64,000 nucleotides of DNA from Verrucomicrobiota bacterium (GTDB taxonomy: Bacteria > Verrucomicrobiota > Verrucomicrobiia > Opitutales > Opitutaceae): the NCBI GenBank assembly GCA_023433275.1, contig JAEZDN010000167.1, positions 1 to 64,000 of the forward strand. Reading direction: 5' to 3'. Made by a program: the position numbers and the translations under genes. The notes beneath the pieces are model-generated. The model did not search any database and was not told where the DNA came from. It saw only the letters and a program-made list of their open reading frames with translations. Shown here piece by piece: positions 34,354 through 43,276 of this stretch (the first letter of the stretch is position 1; each line of letters starts with the position of its first letter).

Positions 34354-34553
34354 CGGATGTGTTGCGGCGCGGAGCGGAGTCCGCGCCCTACCTATTGCAC
34401 GTTGAAGTTAACCGGCTTCGCCACGGGGCGGTTCCGGGACAATGTGGGGCAGGGTTTTGTGCGCTGGAGGCATCGGATGTATTTCGGCGCGGAGCGGAGT
34501 CCGCGCCCTACCTACTGCACGTTGAAGTTCACCGGCTTCGCCGCGGGGCGGTC
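34314..34553. repeat. 120-bp tandem duplication spanning RAYT start, REP and mrdA end
   Basis: 34314-34433 and 34434-34553 align with period exactly 120 and about 10 mismatches over 119 positions by eye. Each unit, read on the minus strand, holds the last ~14 codons of mrdA with its TAG (KPVNFNVQ-stop), a GTAG-headed REP and the first ~13 codons of RAYT (MPPxxKTLPHxVP). The outer unit serves the real mrdA end; the inner unit serves the real RAYT start. The other halves are remnants. Confidence 0.92.
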
Positions 34554-36440
34554 GCGTTTGTCCTTCCAGGCTTGGAGGATGGCCTGCACGACGGGGCCGG
34601 CGTAGGTGCCGCCGCCGAAATTGTTGTCGTCCACTGCGCCCTCCAGCATGACCGCGACGGCGATCTGCGGGTTTTCGACGGGAGCGAAGGCCACTACCCA
34701 GGCCATGTCCTTGCGGCCGAGTTGGGCGGTGCCGGTTTTGGCGGCGCCGCGCAGGCCGTCGACCTTGGCCAGCCTGCCGCTGCCAATTTGGTAGCATTGC
34801 TCCATACCCTCGAGCACGGCGTTGTAGTCGGAGGGCGAAAGCCCGATCGGATCGGTGCGCTGGCGCGGACGTCCGGGATGGTGGAGAATGGTGGGCTTGG
34901 TCTCCGTTTCGCCGCGGGCGAAGGAGGCGACCATGCAGGCGGCCTGGAGGGGCGTGATGAGCGTGTCGCCCTGGCCGATGGCAATGTTGGCGGTGTCGCC
35001 GGGGCGCCAGATGCCGTCGGGCAGGTTGGCCTGTTTCCAATGGGCTTTTCTCCATTCCGGATCGGCGACGTGGGGATCCCGGTACTCGTGCGGGAGTTCG
35101 ATGCCGGTGCTGTGGTTGAAGCCGAAGCGCTTCGCCTCGGCGGCGATGAGATTGGCGCCAATCTCGAGTCCGACCTTGTAGAAGTAAACGTTGCAGGAGT
35201 CACGGATCGCGCCGCGGAGGTCGCGTTCGCCGTGTCCGTTGCGGTTGTGGCAGGGGAAGCGGCGGTTGCCGACCTGGTAGAAGCCGGGGCAGATGATTCG
35301 CGCGGACGGATCGACGGCGCCGGCGCGCAGGCCGGCGAGGGCGGTGATGATCTTGAAGGTGGAGCCAGGCGGATACTGGCCCTGGATGGCGCGATTGAGC
35401 CACACGCCGGAGGTCTTGAGATCGGCGTCCTCGGGGAGATTGGGGACGCGGGAGAGCGGGTCGTAGTCCGGCTTCGAGACGAGGGCGAGGACTTCCCCGG
35501 TGCGGACGTCGATCGCCACCGCGGTGCCGGTGCGGTCGCGGCCCTCGCTGTCCCGGAGGGCGGCCTCGGCCGCTTCCTGCAGGTCAATGTCGAGGCTGGT
35601 GGTGACGCTGTCGCCCTGGACCGGCATGCGCTTTTCGATGGGCAGATCGACCTTGTATCCGCGGGGATCGACGCGGTAGATGGCGCCGCCCGCTTCGCCC
35701 TGGAGGCGTTCGTCAAAGACCAGTTCCAAGCCGTCGCGCCCGAACGCGCCCTTGATCTTGAAGGTGCGGAGGTCCTCGCCAGGAAAGTCGCTGACCTCCG
35801 GGTTCGCATCGACGCCAATGTACCCGACCGCGTGGGCGGCGAGGGAGCCATGCGGGTAATAGCGGGTGCTGGAGGCGTAGATCTGCAGGGGCGAGGTGAC
35901 GGGCAGCCGTTCGACGAGCCGGGCGTACTCCTCGGGAGCGAGGTCATCGAGCAGCACGTAGGGCAGCAGCAGGGAACGGGCGAAGTGGTTGTTGAGCCGG
36001 GTGGAGTGGACCTTTTCGTTGCGGCCGAGGATCGCGTTCACGTGGTCGAGGTAGCGCTGCGCAACGCTCGCGCGCGCGATACGGGAAAGCTGGTCGGTAT
36101 TGGGGCGCTCGGCCGGGGGCAGGGAAACGTAGTTGCGCTCGACGACCTTGTATTCGGCCCGGAATTCAGGGCGAAGCTCGGCGAGGTCGAGCACGACGGA
36201 AAAGCGCGGGCGGTTGCCGACGATGACCCGGCCTTCCCGGTCGTAGAGATTGCCGCGCGGCCCGGGCGTGATGACCCGGCGGAGGTTCTGCTGGCGCTCG
36301 ATCTCGCTGTAGACGCCCGGCTTGACGAGCTGGTGATAGGCGAGGCCGCCGGTGAGAATGAGCACCATGGCGAGGATCGCGCCGTAGAAAACGAGCAGGC
36401 GCGGGTTCCGATGGGTGCGGCGTTCGATGAGGCGGCTCAT
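34512..36440 (-). CDS. mrdA: Penicillin-binding protein 2 (elongation transpeptidase)
   Basis: PBP2 cross-links peptidoglycan in the Rod elongation complex with MreB/C/D and RodA. The 642-residue product has a short cytoplasmic N-terminus, one membrane helix (LLVFYGAILAMVLILTGGLA), the PBP dimerisation domain and the transpeptidase domain: Ser360 in YPPGSTFKII (SxxK), SCN in DSCNVYFYK (SxN) and KTGTAQ (KTG). It ends normally at TAG 34512, in the first base of a REP. It follows mreD by 106 bases. RodA (mrdB), often next, is not present; the RAYT module occupies this position. Confidence 0.95.
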   Translation of the reverse strand: MSRLIERRTHRNPRLLVFYGAILAMVLILTGGLAYHQLVKPGVYSEIERQQNLRRVITPGPRGNLYDREGRVIVGNRPRFSVVLDLAELRPEFRAEYKVVERNYVSLPPAERPNTDQLSRIARASVAQRYLDHVNAILGRNEKVHSTRLNNHFARSLLLPYVLLDDLAPEEYARLVERLPVTSPLQIYASSTRYYPHGSLAAHAVGYIGVDANPEVSDFPGEDLRTFKIKGAFGRDGLELVFDERLQGEAGGAIYRVDPRGYKVDLPIEKRMPVQGDSVTTSLDIDLQEAAEAALRDSEGRDRTGTAVAIDVRTGEVLALVSKPDYDPLSRVPNLPEDADLKTSGVWLNRAIQGQYPPGSTFKIITALAGLRAGAVDPSARIICPGFYQVGNRRFPCHNRNGHGERDLRGAIRDSCNVYFYKVGLEIGANLIAAEAKRFGFNHSTGIELPHEYRDPHVADPEWRKAHWKQANLPDGIWRPGDTANIAIGQGDTLITPLQAACMVASFARGETETKPTILHHPGRPRQRTDPIGLSPSDYNAVLEGMEQCYQIGSGRLAKVDGLRGAAKTGTAQLGRKDMAWVVAFAPVENPQIAVAVMLEGAVDDNNFGGGTYAGPVVQAILQAWKDKRDRPAAKPVNFNVQ

Positions 36441-36546
36441 GGGCGGGAGCTCACAGAACGATTGAACCGGAGGCCAGGCGAGTCATGCGCACAAAACGAA
36501 CCGAAAAAGATCAAACCGCAATCACACCGTGCGCGGATCCTGCGGG

Positions 36547-37080
36547 TTACCGCGTAACGGGCCGGCCGGTCTCGGGATGGATTTCCGCGAGGGCCATGGC
36601 CCGGTCCTGCAACGCGAGGAACCACGGGGCGATCGCGAGAATGGCCAGTTGGGAGAAGAAGAGGTCGGCAAAGATGCGGAGCCAGGCGGTGGCGGGGCGC
36701 GGGCCGGCTCCGACGAGGAGGAACGACAGCGCGATGACCAGGAAAAGATTGGCCAGCAACGCGATGACCAGGCCGAAGATCGCCCCCTCGCGCGGGAAGC
36801 GATGTCGCCCGTAGAGCACGACGGCGTGCACGAGGGAGAAGAGAAAGAGGCTGGTGCCGAACGGCACGGGGGTGAGGGCGTCGACGATCAGCCCGGTGAG
36901 GAGCGTTGCCGTGAACCCGCTGCGGGGGTCGAGCCGCAGGGCCGCGTAAGTGACGAGCAGGCCGCCCAGGTAGAGGTGCACGGCAAGTCCCGCGGCGTAG
37001 TGATTGAACAGTCCGGTCAGCCACCAGAGGACGAGGTTGGCGAGCGTGACGATGAGCCAGCGGGGGTCGTAGCGGCGCAT
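36547..37080 (-). CDS. mreD: Rod shape-determining protein MreD
   Basis: The 177-residue protein is strongly hydrophobic with five or so membrane helices (for example WLIVTLANLVLWWLTGLF, LAVHLYLGGLLVTYAALRL, FTATLLTGLIVDALTPVPFG). The phrase TGLIVDALTPVPFGTSLFLF is typical of MreD-type proteins. It belongs to the Rod complex that guides side-wall peptidoglycan synthesis. It lies between mreC (154-base gap) and mrdA. Identification rests on hydrophobicity pattern, length and position, since MreD sequences vary widely. Confidence 0.87.
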   Translation of the reverse strand: MRRYDPRWLIVTLANLVLWWLTGLFNHYAAGLAVHLYLGGLLVTYAALRLDPRSGFTATLLTGLIVDALTPVPFGTSLFLFSLVHAVVLYGRHRFPREGAIFGLVIALLANLFLVIALSFLLVGAGPRPATAWLRIFADLFFSQLAILAIAPWFLALQDRAMALAEIHPETGRPVTR

Positions 37081-37234
37081 GGAAGGCTGGGTTAGGCGCC
37101 GGGGGCCGAGGGCAACGGGCGGGCGGCCTGACTGCCCGGTATCCCCAGCGCGGGGAAACCATCGTGGCGGCCGTGGTGGTCAGGGATTGCCGCTCCAGCC
37201 GGGAGCTGGAACCGGACGGCTGGTCTCTTCGCGC

Positions 37235-38065
37235 TCATTCCTCGGGATTCAGCGGGATGAGCACGGTGACCTCGGTCAGCGTGCCGAGGCGGCGGTCGAG
37301 GAGCACCTCGCCGCTCTTGAAGAGACCGTCGGCGCTGGGCTCGAGCTGGACGATTTCGCCGATGATGAGTCCGGGAGGGAACACGCCGAGGCCCGAGGTG
37401 ACGAGGCGTTTGGGCAAGGTCGGTGACGGCGAGACGTCCAGGGGCACGAAATCCACGGTGCCGCGCGGGGCGCCGAACGTGCTGTTGATGCCGCCCTGAT
37501 AGCTGACCGGCCGGGTGTCGCCCGCGACGGTGGCGGCGAGCCGGAGGGTGGGGCTGGTGACGAGGTCGACGACTGAGGTGTAGCGGTGGACCTCCGTGAC
37601 CCGGCCGACGACGCCGCCGGCGAAAACGACGGGAGAGCCGACGGCGATGCCGTAGTTGGAGCCCTTGCGGATGACCATGCGTTGCCACCAGCCGGAGAAA
37701 TCGCGCCGCGCGACGCGTGCCGGTTCCAGGCGGAACGCCGGCATCGGGGGCAGGTTCAGGAGGTTTTCGAGGCGGAGGATTTCGGCCTGAAGCTGGGCGT
37801 TTTGTTGCGTGGAATACTCGTATTGCGCGATGAGGCCGGCGAGCTGGCGCCCGGCCTTGAGGAGTTCGTCCTTGGAATGGGCCCGGTTCGACCAGAAGGA
37901 CTGGATGTCACGCACAAAGGAATCGGCGACGACGAGAGGCGCCTGGATTTCGAAAAACGTGGCCCGAGCGAAGATCTTGGCGGCGAGCGGCAGGAAGATC
38001 CAAGCGAGCAGGATCACGCCGAGGGTGACGAAGGGGCGGGCGTGGTCGAATCGTTTGGGAAGCAC
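37235..38065 (-). CDS. mreC: Rod shape-determining protein MreC
   Basis: The 276-residue product has an N-terminal membrane helix (FVTLGVILLAWIFLPLAAKI), a coiled coil (DELLKAGRQLAGLIAQYEYS, ending in LQAEILRLENLLNLP), and a periplasmic double beta-barrel: VIRKGSNYGIAVGSPVV, GGVVGRVTEVHRYTSVV, GVFPPGLIIGEIV, and a final strand ending IPLNPEE. MreC links cytoplasmic MreB to periplasmic PBP2. It is 191 bases downstream of mreB with a gene-free gap. It ends TGA at 37235. Confidence 0.93.
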   Translation of the reverse strand: MLPKRFDHARPFVTLGVILLAWIFLPLAAKIFARATFFEIQAPLVVADSFVRDIQSFWSNRAHSKDELLKAGRQLAGLIAQYEYSTQQNAQLQAEILRLENLLNLPPMPAFRLEPARVARRDFSGWWQRMVIRKGSNYGIAVGSPVVFAGGVVGRVTEVHRYTSVVDLVTSPTLRLAATVAGDTRPVSYQGGINSTFGAPRGTVDFVPLDVSPSPTLPKRLVTSGLGVFPPGLIIGEIVQLEPSADGLFKSGEVLLDRRLGTLTEVTVLIPLNPEE

Positions 38066-38256
38066 GGCGGGCGACGGAGAGCCGTTGGGGGAGGACGTAG
38101 CGGCTCAGGAGGTGATCGTGGGCCGAGCGCAGCGACAGTTCGGGCAATCGGGCATCGGAGATCGAAGGTCTGAAACGTCAGAATGCGGACCCTGAAATTC
38201 CAGATTCCAGATGCCCGATGGAAGATTGCACGATGTCAGCCGTCCTCGGGCCCGGC

Positions 38257-39282
38257 TTAGAGATCCGCGGCGATGCGGCGGTAGTCCTCGATGTTGTTGA
38301 TGAAGACACCGGTGCCGTTTGCGACGGCGGAGAGCGGATCGTCGGAGACGGTGACCGCAAGGCCTGTCTTTTCGGAAAGCAGCTTGTCGATGCCGCGGAT
38401 GAGCGAGCCGCCACCGGCCATGACGAAACCGCGGTCCACGAGGTCGGCGGAAAGTTCCGGCGGGCAGCGTTCGAGTGTGATGCGGACGGCCTCGACGATG
38501 GCGCCGATGGTATCGCCCATGGCCTCGCGAATTTCCTGGGAGGTGATGTGGATCGTCTTGGGCAGTCCGGCCACGGAGTCGCGGCCCTTGACCTCCATCG
38601 CCAGTTCCTGGTCGAGCGGGTAGGCGGAGCCAATGGTCATCTTGATTTCTTCCGACGTGCGCTCGCCGATCAGCAGGTTGTACGCACGCTTCATGTAATT
38701 GATGATGGCGAGGTCGATCTCGTCGCCCGCGACGCGGATGGATTTCGAAAACACGATGCCGTTGAGCGAGATGATGGCGATCTCGGTGGTGCCACCGCCG
38801 ATGTCGACGATCATGTTGGCCGCGGGTTCATCGACGGGGAGGCCGACGCCGAGCGCGGCGGCGAAGGGTTCGGGAATGGTGTGGACCTCGCGGGCACCGG
38901 CGTGGGTGGCGGATTCCATCACGGCGCGTTTCTCGACCTCGGTGATGCCCGAGGGGATCGCGATGCAGACGCTCGGTTGGGGGAAGGTTTTCCCGCCGTT
39001 GGCCTTCCGGATGAAGTAGCGGAGCATGGCCTCGGTGATGTCGAAGTCCGCAATGACACCGTCCTTCATCGGGCGGATGGCGGTGATGCTGCCGGGCGTG
39101 CGGCCGAGCATGACCTTGGCCTCGTCACCCACGGCGCGAACGCGGCGGGAGTTGGTGTAAACGGCCACCACGCTGGGTTCGCGGAGCACTATCCCCTTGT
39201 CCTTGACGTAGACCAGGGTGTTGGCGGTGCCCAAATCGATCCCGATGTCGTTGGAGAAAAGTCCCAGGAATTGGTTGAACAT
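38257..39282 (-). CDS. mreB: Rod shape-determining protein MreB
   Basis: MreB is the actin-like ATPase that forms membrane-associated filaments directing elongation. The 341-residue product begins MFNQFLGLFSNDIGIDLGTA, with phosphate-1 DIGIDLGTANTLVYV, phosphate-2 ANMIVDIGGGTTEIAI, RVAGDEID, the adenosine loop VMAGGGSLIRGIDKLL and a normal end. The ATG at 39282 is preferred; a second ATG 27 bases upstream adds MIWKPRHRH. It is the first gene of the mreB-mreC-mreD-mrdA group, all leftward. Confidence 0.97.
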   Translation of the reverse strand: MFNQFLGLFSNDIGIDLGTANTLVYVKDKGIVLREPSVVAVYTNSRRVRAVGDEAKVMLGRTPGSITAIRPMKDGVIADFDITEAMLRYFIRKANGGKTFPQPSVCIAIPSGITEVEKRAVMESATHAGAREVHTIPEPFAAALGVGLPVDEPAANMIVDIGGGTTEIAIISLNGIVFSKSIRVAGDEIDLAIINYMKRAYNLLIGERTSEEIKMTIGSAYPLDQELAMEVKGRDSVAGLPKTIHITSQEIREAMGDTIGAIVEAVRITLERCPPELSADLVDRGFVMAGGGSLIRGIDKLLSEKTGLAVTVSDDPLSAVANGTGVFINNIEDYRRIAADL

Positions 39283-39423
39283 GTGGCGGTGACGGGGTTT
39301 CCAAATCAAAGCCGCCTCAGAGGAAAATTGTCAAAAGCAAACTCGTTGATCCAGTGAGATTTCGGTGAGCAAGACGCACGAGGCGCCGGCGGGGCGCTGT
39401 GGCCTCGCGGCGGTGCTCGGACG

Positions 39424-41028
39424 CTAGCGCAGCCCTTTGCGTTCCTCGACGATTTCGCCGGGGATGACGGCGTTGGCATTGTTGCCGTAGCTGGCGCGGA
39501 CATAGGTGAGGATGGCCGCGAGATCCTCGTCGGAAAGGTGGCGGAAGGATGGCATTTCCTGTTCGTAGAATTCGCCGTTCACCTCGATGCGGCCGGAGAG
39601 GCCGGCGAGCACGACCTGCATGAGGCGGCTCTTGTCCTTCACCCATACGGTGTTGGTGAGCGGAGGAATGAGTCCCGGCGCGCCGAGGCCGTCGGGGCGA
39701 TGACAGGGCGCGCAGTGCACGGCATAAAGGTCCTGACCGGCCTTGAGGCTTTCGCTGGTCGCGGGGAAGCTCCAGTCCTCGGAGACCAACGGCAACGGCT
39801 CGAGGTCCTCGCGCCAGATGGTGGCGGCGGGCTGGGCCGCCAACCGGGACAGGTCGGATGCCGGGGCGCGGTGCAACCGAAGGATGCGGTCGGGACCGGC
39901 CGGGATCGCGGAATACATCCAGGGCTGGAAACGCGGGTGCCAGTCGGAATTGCTGGTGAGCAGGTAGACGTCGCCGTCCGCGGCGACCCACACGTCGCGG
40001 ATGCGGCCGAGATGTTGCTGGAGGAAGATGCGCTCGCGTGCGATCTGGTCGCCGGATTCGTTCAGTTCGAGGACGCGCAGCGCGCGGCCCTTGAGGTTGG
40101 CGAGGAGCAGCGTGTTCCGCCATTCGGGGATGGCGGGGTGATCGTAGTACGCGAGACCGGCGGTCGCGATCGTGGGCGTCCAGGCGCGGAGTGGAGGCGT
40201 GAACGTCTTGTCGCGCGCTGCGGCGATTTCGCCGGGGCGGTCGGCGAGACCCTCGATGAGGGGCCAGCCGTAGTTGTGGCCGGGTGCCAGCAGGTTGACC
40301 TCGTCGTCGTTGTTGGGGCCGTGATCGGACGCGTAGGCGCGGCCGGCGGGAGAAAACGCGAGCCCTTGCACGTTGCGATGGCCGAGAGTCCAGACAGGGC
40401 TGCCGGCGACCGGGTTGTCGGCAGGGACGGTGCCGTCGGGATTGAGGCGGAGAATCTTTCCGGTGAGGGCGGCGGGATCCTGGGCGCTCATGGTCAGCCC
40501 GATATCGCCCAGGCTGAGGTAGAGCTTGTCGTCAGGACCGAAGTCCAAACGCGAGCCGTTGTGCAGGGGGCGACCCGGGATGTCGTCGAGAATTGTCTCC
40601 GGCGCGCCGAGCCGCGCGCCGTCCCAGCGGCAGCGCACGAGGCGGGAGCGGACGATCTCCGTCCGGTCCCTAGAAGGAAGCTGATAGACGTAGTGCAGAT
40701 AGACCCAGGGCTCGTCCGCGAAACGCGGGTGGAAGGCGAGGCTCAGGAGGCCGTGGGATTTGCGGTGGAAGACGTCGGGCAGGCGCAGCACCTCCTGGCT
40801 TTCGCCGGTAACCGGATTCACGCGACGCACGGTGCCTTCGAGTTGGGTGCACCACAGGTGTTGGTCGGGACCCCAGGCGAGGTCGAATGGCGAATCGAGA
40901 CCGTCGGCGACCGTGGTGATTTCGAGCACGGAGTTTTCCAACTGGAGCTGGCCGAAATAGGAGGGGGCGGCGGGCAGGCAGGGAGCGAGGGGGAGCAGCA
41001 GGGCGAGCCAGGGGAATCGAAGACGCAT
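39424..41028 (-). CDS. Exported PQQ-type sugar dehydrogenase fused to cytochrome c
   Basis: From ATG 41028 the protein has 534 residues: signal peptide (MRLRFPWLALLLPLAPCLPA), a six-bladed glucose/sorbosone dehydrogenase propeller (FDLAWGPDQHLWCTQLEGTV, LLSLAFHPRFADEPWVYLHY, NGSRLDFGPDDKLYLSLGDI, LGHRNVQGLAFSP, YASDHGPNNDDEVNLLAPGH) and a C-terminal cytochrome c domain with the haem site CAPCHRPDG. Soluble PQQ dehydrogenases of this kind oxidise sugars in the periplasm and pass electrons to a cytochrome, here carried on the same chain. The frame is open 78 codons further but without signal. The PQQ dependence and substrate are inferred from family. Confidence 0.88.
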   Translation of the reverse strand: MRLRFPWLALLLPLAPCLPAAPSYFGQLQLENSVLEITTVADGLDSPFDLAWGPDQHLWCTQLEGTVRRVNPVTGESQEVLRLPDVFHRKSHGLLSLAFHPRFADEPWVYLHYVYQLPSRDRTEIVRSRLVRCRWDGARLGAPETILDDIPGRPLHNGSRLDFGPDDKLYLSLGDIGLTMSAQDPAALTGKILRLNPDGTVPADNPVAGSPVWTLGHRNVQGLAFSPAGRAYASDHGPNNDDEVNLLAPGHNYGWPLIEGLADRPGEIAAARDKTFTPPLRAWTPTIATAGLAYYDHPAIPEWRNTLLLANLKGRALRVLELNESGDQIARERIFLQQHLGRIRDVWVAADGDVYLLTSNSDWHPRFQPWMYSAIPAGPDRILRLHRAPASDLSRLAAQPAATIWREDLEPLPLVSEDWSFPATSESLKAGQDLYAVHCAPCHRPDGLGAPGLIPPLTNTVWVKDKSRLMQVVLAGLSGRIEVNGEFYEQEMPSFRHLSDEDLAAILTYVRASYGNNANAVIPGEIVEERKGLR

Positions 41029-41345
41029 CGAGAAAAACGTGCGGTTCGGGCGATGGGCCGCAAGTCGAACCACTATCATGGGGGCCACGTCCACGTCGCG
41101 GGCGGAACGAAGCTGCTCTTCTCGCGACCGAGAGCTAGTTAGGTAAAAAGGTAAAGCAAAGGCCTTGCCCTGATTTGACGGACAGCGGCCCACGGAACAC
41201 AAGCGCCGCGCCGCCGCCTCGCGGCTCGGCGAAAATAGCCTAAAATTTGGTTGTAATCTCATGCGACATGTTTCGCCCAGTTGCGAGCCTCGGCGCTGAG
41301 GTACAAAGTGTGCTTCATATCGAGTCCGCCCTTCGAAATTGCCCT

Positions 41346-42287
41346 ATGAATACTGCACCCCGTGCGCTTATTCGAACGCTGCTTCTTGCAGCGCTTCCAT
41401 TAGTTACTGTTTCCGCTCAACCATCGCTTACCGAATCGGAAGTCATTTCAGCCTTGTGGGACGCGCCGCTCAGTCTTCCCCGTCTGTCTCACAATGCTCA
41501 CAGGTTGGGCAGCAAGCCAGTTGATAGAGACACTTTTGAGGTCATGTCATTATCGGAGGAAAAGCATGCGAACGTTAAGTCTCGTGGTGGCACGCCCTAT
41601 TTGGAGATCTCGCCTAACGACGCTTGGGTTCAAAAACTGCGCTTTCGGGGAGATGGTGTGAGCTACGTCTCGTTCACCCTTAACGCTTCGATTGGGACAG
41701 TTGTGAATATCGGCGGAGCGGCATTCACAATAGGCCAAAGTGTTCGGGATCCCGCCTTTGCTTCTGTTAGCCCGGTTGGCTCCAAAGTCCGCATCAACCA
41801 AGAAATGCCGTGGCTATTGTATTCGGGAAAGCGCATGGCTCCCCTCAACATCGTTACGGTTAAGATTGACCACAAAACAAGTACTTGGGCGATCTGGTTT
41901 CGCGATATGCTCATGGCCAATGATGTGCCGATCACGAGGGATGGTGCCCCAAACAGTATAAAAATAACGGCAGGAAAAGGAGGCGCATGGCTGTGCGGAT
42001 TGGTTAGTAGTGACGAAAATCCTCTGTTCGAGGATGTGAACAGCAACACCGTTCCCGATAAATTCGAGAGAGATATGCTGGGACGATTGCTGGAGCCTAA
42101 CGCGCCTGAACAAACAAAAGCATCGCTACGAGCGGTTTGGTTGGAGGAGAGAATTTCGCGACCAGCGTCAAGATTCGTCCTCAATGCACCACTACCTGAT
42201 AGCTTTCCGGAGCTATGTAGTCCCGAAGGAGAATTCGTTCATGGGATGACGGGAGGCATGAAATTTGGCCCCCGTCGTAAAAAATAA
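41346..42287 (+). CDS. Low-G+C cassette gene 1: exported protein of unknown function
   Basis: The 313-residue protein has a signal peptide (MNTAPRALIRTLLLAALPLV..VSAQ). I do not recognise a domain family for the main part (from SEVISALWDAPLSLPRLSHN on). Near residue 245, DVNSNTVPDKFERDMLG resembles the D-x-N-x-x-x-x-P-D-x-x-E calcium-binding motif frequent in verrucomicrobial secreted proteins. It begins a tight four-gene rightward unit (14-base gap to the next gene) with base composition well below the neighbours. The start at 41346 is chosen because it opens the signal peptide; the frame is open to 41247. Confidence 0.75.
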   Translation: MNTAPRALIRTLLLAALPLVTVSAQPSLTESEVISALWDAPLSLPRLSHNAHRLGSKPVDRDTFEVMSLSEEKHANVKSRGGTPYLEISPNDAWVQKLRFRGDGVSYVSFTLNASIGTVVNIGGAAFTIGQSVRDPAFASVSPVGSKVRINQEMPWLLYSGKRMAPLNIVTVKIDHKTSTWAIWFRDMLMANDVPITRDGAPNSIKITAGKGGAWLCGLVSSDENPLFEDVNSNTVPDKFERDMLGRLLEPNAPEQTKASLRAVWLEERISRPASRFVLNAPLPDSFPELCSPEGEFVHGMTGGMKFGPRRKK

Positions 42288-42301
42288 ACATACGTGCTAT
42301 C

Positions 42302-43258
42302 ATGAAACCGCTAGCTGGCGCTATAATTTTTCTGGCCGGTATTACGCACCCCGCGTTCTCGTTGAAGGCCGACGTGAACATCACGCACGGCACACCGGGC
42401 TACATAAGGTATGTGTCGATGTATAACTGGATCGATTGCATGCCTTATTATTTTACAACGTACGGTTGTGAACATTATCTCTCCCTTGGCGAATCCCTCG
42501 ATTTTGATGACTCATACGATGGATTTTGCCATTTCTACTATACGCCAACCGGGGATGTGCTGATACCACTCTATCCGCCTCCAGATACCGGCGGCCCTGT
42601 GTATGCTGACACTCTTCACAACCACGAAATTGTCACAAATGCAGTCATTGAGCCGGAACCTAAGACCGCAAGCTTTGGTCGGGCTACTGTAGTGCTTTCT
42701 GCTGAATTGAGAGAGATCCGCGATGGGGATCCTTTTCCTGATGGCGACTTGTCGACTTGGCCACAAAACCGGGGTGGGGCGTTCAAGATGCAAGGCCTAT
42801 CTTCGATCGACGTAAATAGCATTCAGATTGAATCCGTTCCTGGCAAATCAAACACCTATCGCGGCTTGTCCCGGCAAATCGATCTTTCTTCGATTGTTTG
42901 GTATGATTTGGATGATTACGTTAATGGAAAACCCAAACTGGTTACTATGCACGCAGAGTATCAGCACTACTCGGAGTTTGCTAAACGTTTGGATGTTCTT
43001 GCCGAAAGAGTAAACGAAATCCTGTCTCGCGAGCGGATGGGAACGCAGGAACAGGTGAGAACGGCAATAAGAGCTGAAATTCACAATGCAGTCAGGAACT
43101 GGCGTATCCAAAGCGACAACCTTTCCGCCAGATATGACTCAGCGTCTGCGGACCCTAATGATCTCGATAAGGGCACGCACAGACCCGATGTCGACCCCCT
43201 AAGGAAGGTCAGAATACCTTCGAATTTTGTTCGTTTCCCGAGTGCCATCGCGCCTTAA
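42302..43258 (+). CDS. Low-G+C cassette gene 2: exported protein of unknown function
   Basis: The 318-residue protein has a signal peptide (MKPLAGAIIFLAGITHPAFS). The first 130 residues are Tyr/Cys/Asp-rich and beta-like (CMPYYFTTYGCEHYLSLGES, DDSYDGFCHFYYTP, LIPLYPPPDTGGPVYAD), the middle is mixed, and the end is helical and charged (HYSEFAKRLDVLAERVNEIL, ERMGTQEQVRTAIRAEIHN). Three Cys residues in the first half could form one disulphide. No family recognised. One line of its sequence (42421-42480) has 21 G+C of 60, against 40 of 60 at 38461-38520 in mreB. It is 18 bases before the next gene. Confidence 0.75.
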   Translation: MKPLAGAIIFLAGITHPAFSLKADVNITHGTPGYIRYVSMYNWIDCMPYYFTTYGCEHYLSLGESLDFDDSYDGFCHFYYTPTGDVLIPLYPPPDTGGPVYADTLHNHEIVTNAVIEPEPKTASFGRATVVLSAELREIRDGDPFPDGDLSTWPQNRGGAFKMQGLSSIDVNSIQIESVPGKSNTYRGLSRQIDLSSIVWYDLDDYVNGKPKLVTMHAEYQHYSEFAKRLDVLAERVNEILSRERMGTQEQVRTAIRAEIHNAVRNWRIQSDNLSARYDSASADPNDLDKGTHRPDVDPLRKVRIPSNFVRFPSAIAP

Positions 43259-43276
43259 ATTTGAAAGCAATTCGCT

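Noticed and set aside
34359..36557. A 732-codon plus-strand open frame across mrdA
   Set aside because: It is antisense to a clear PBP2 gene with all catalytic motifs; the frame product has only repetitive acidic composition.
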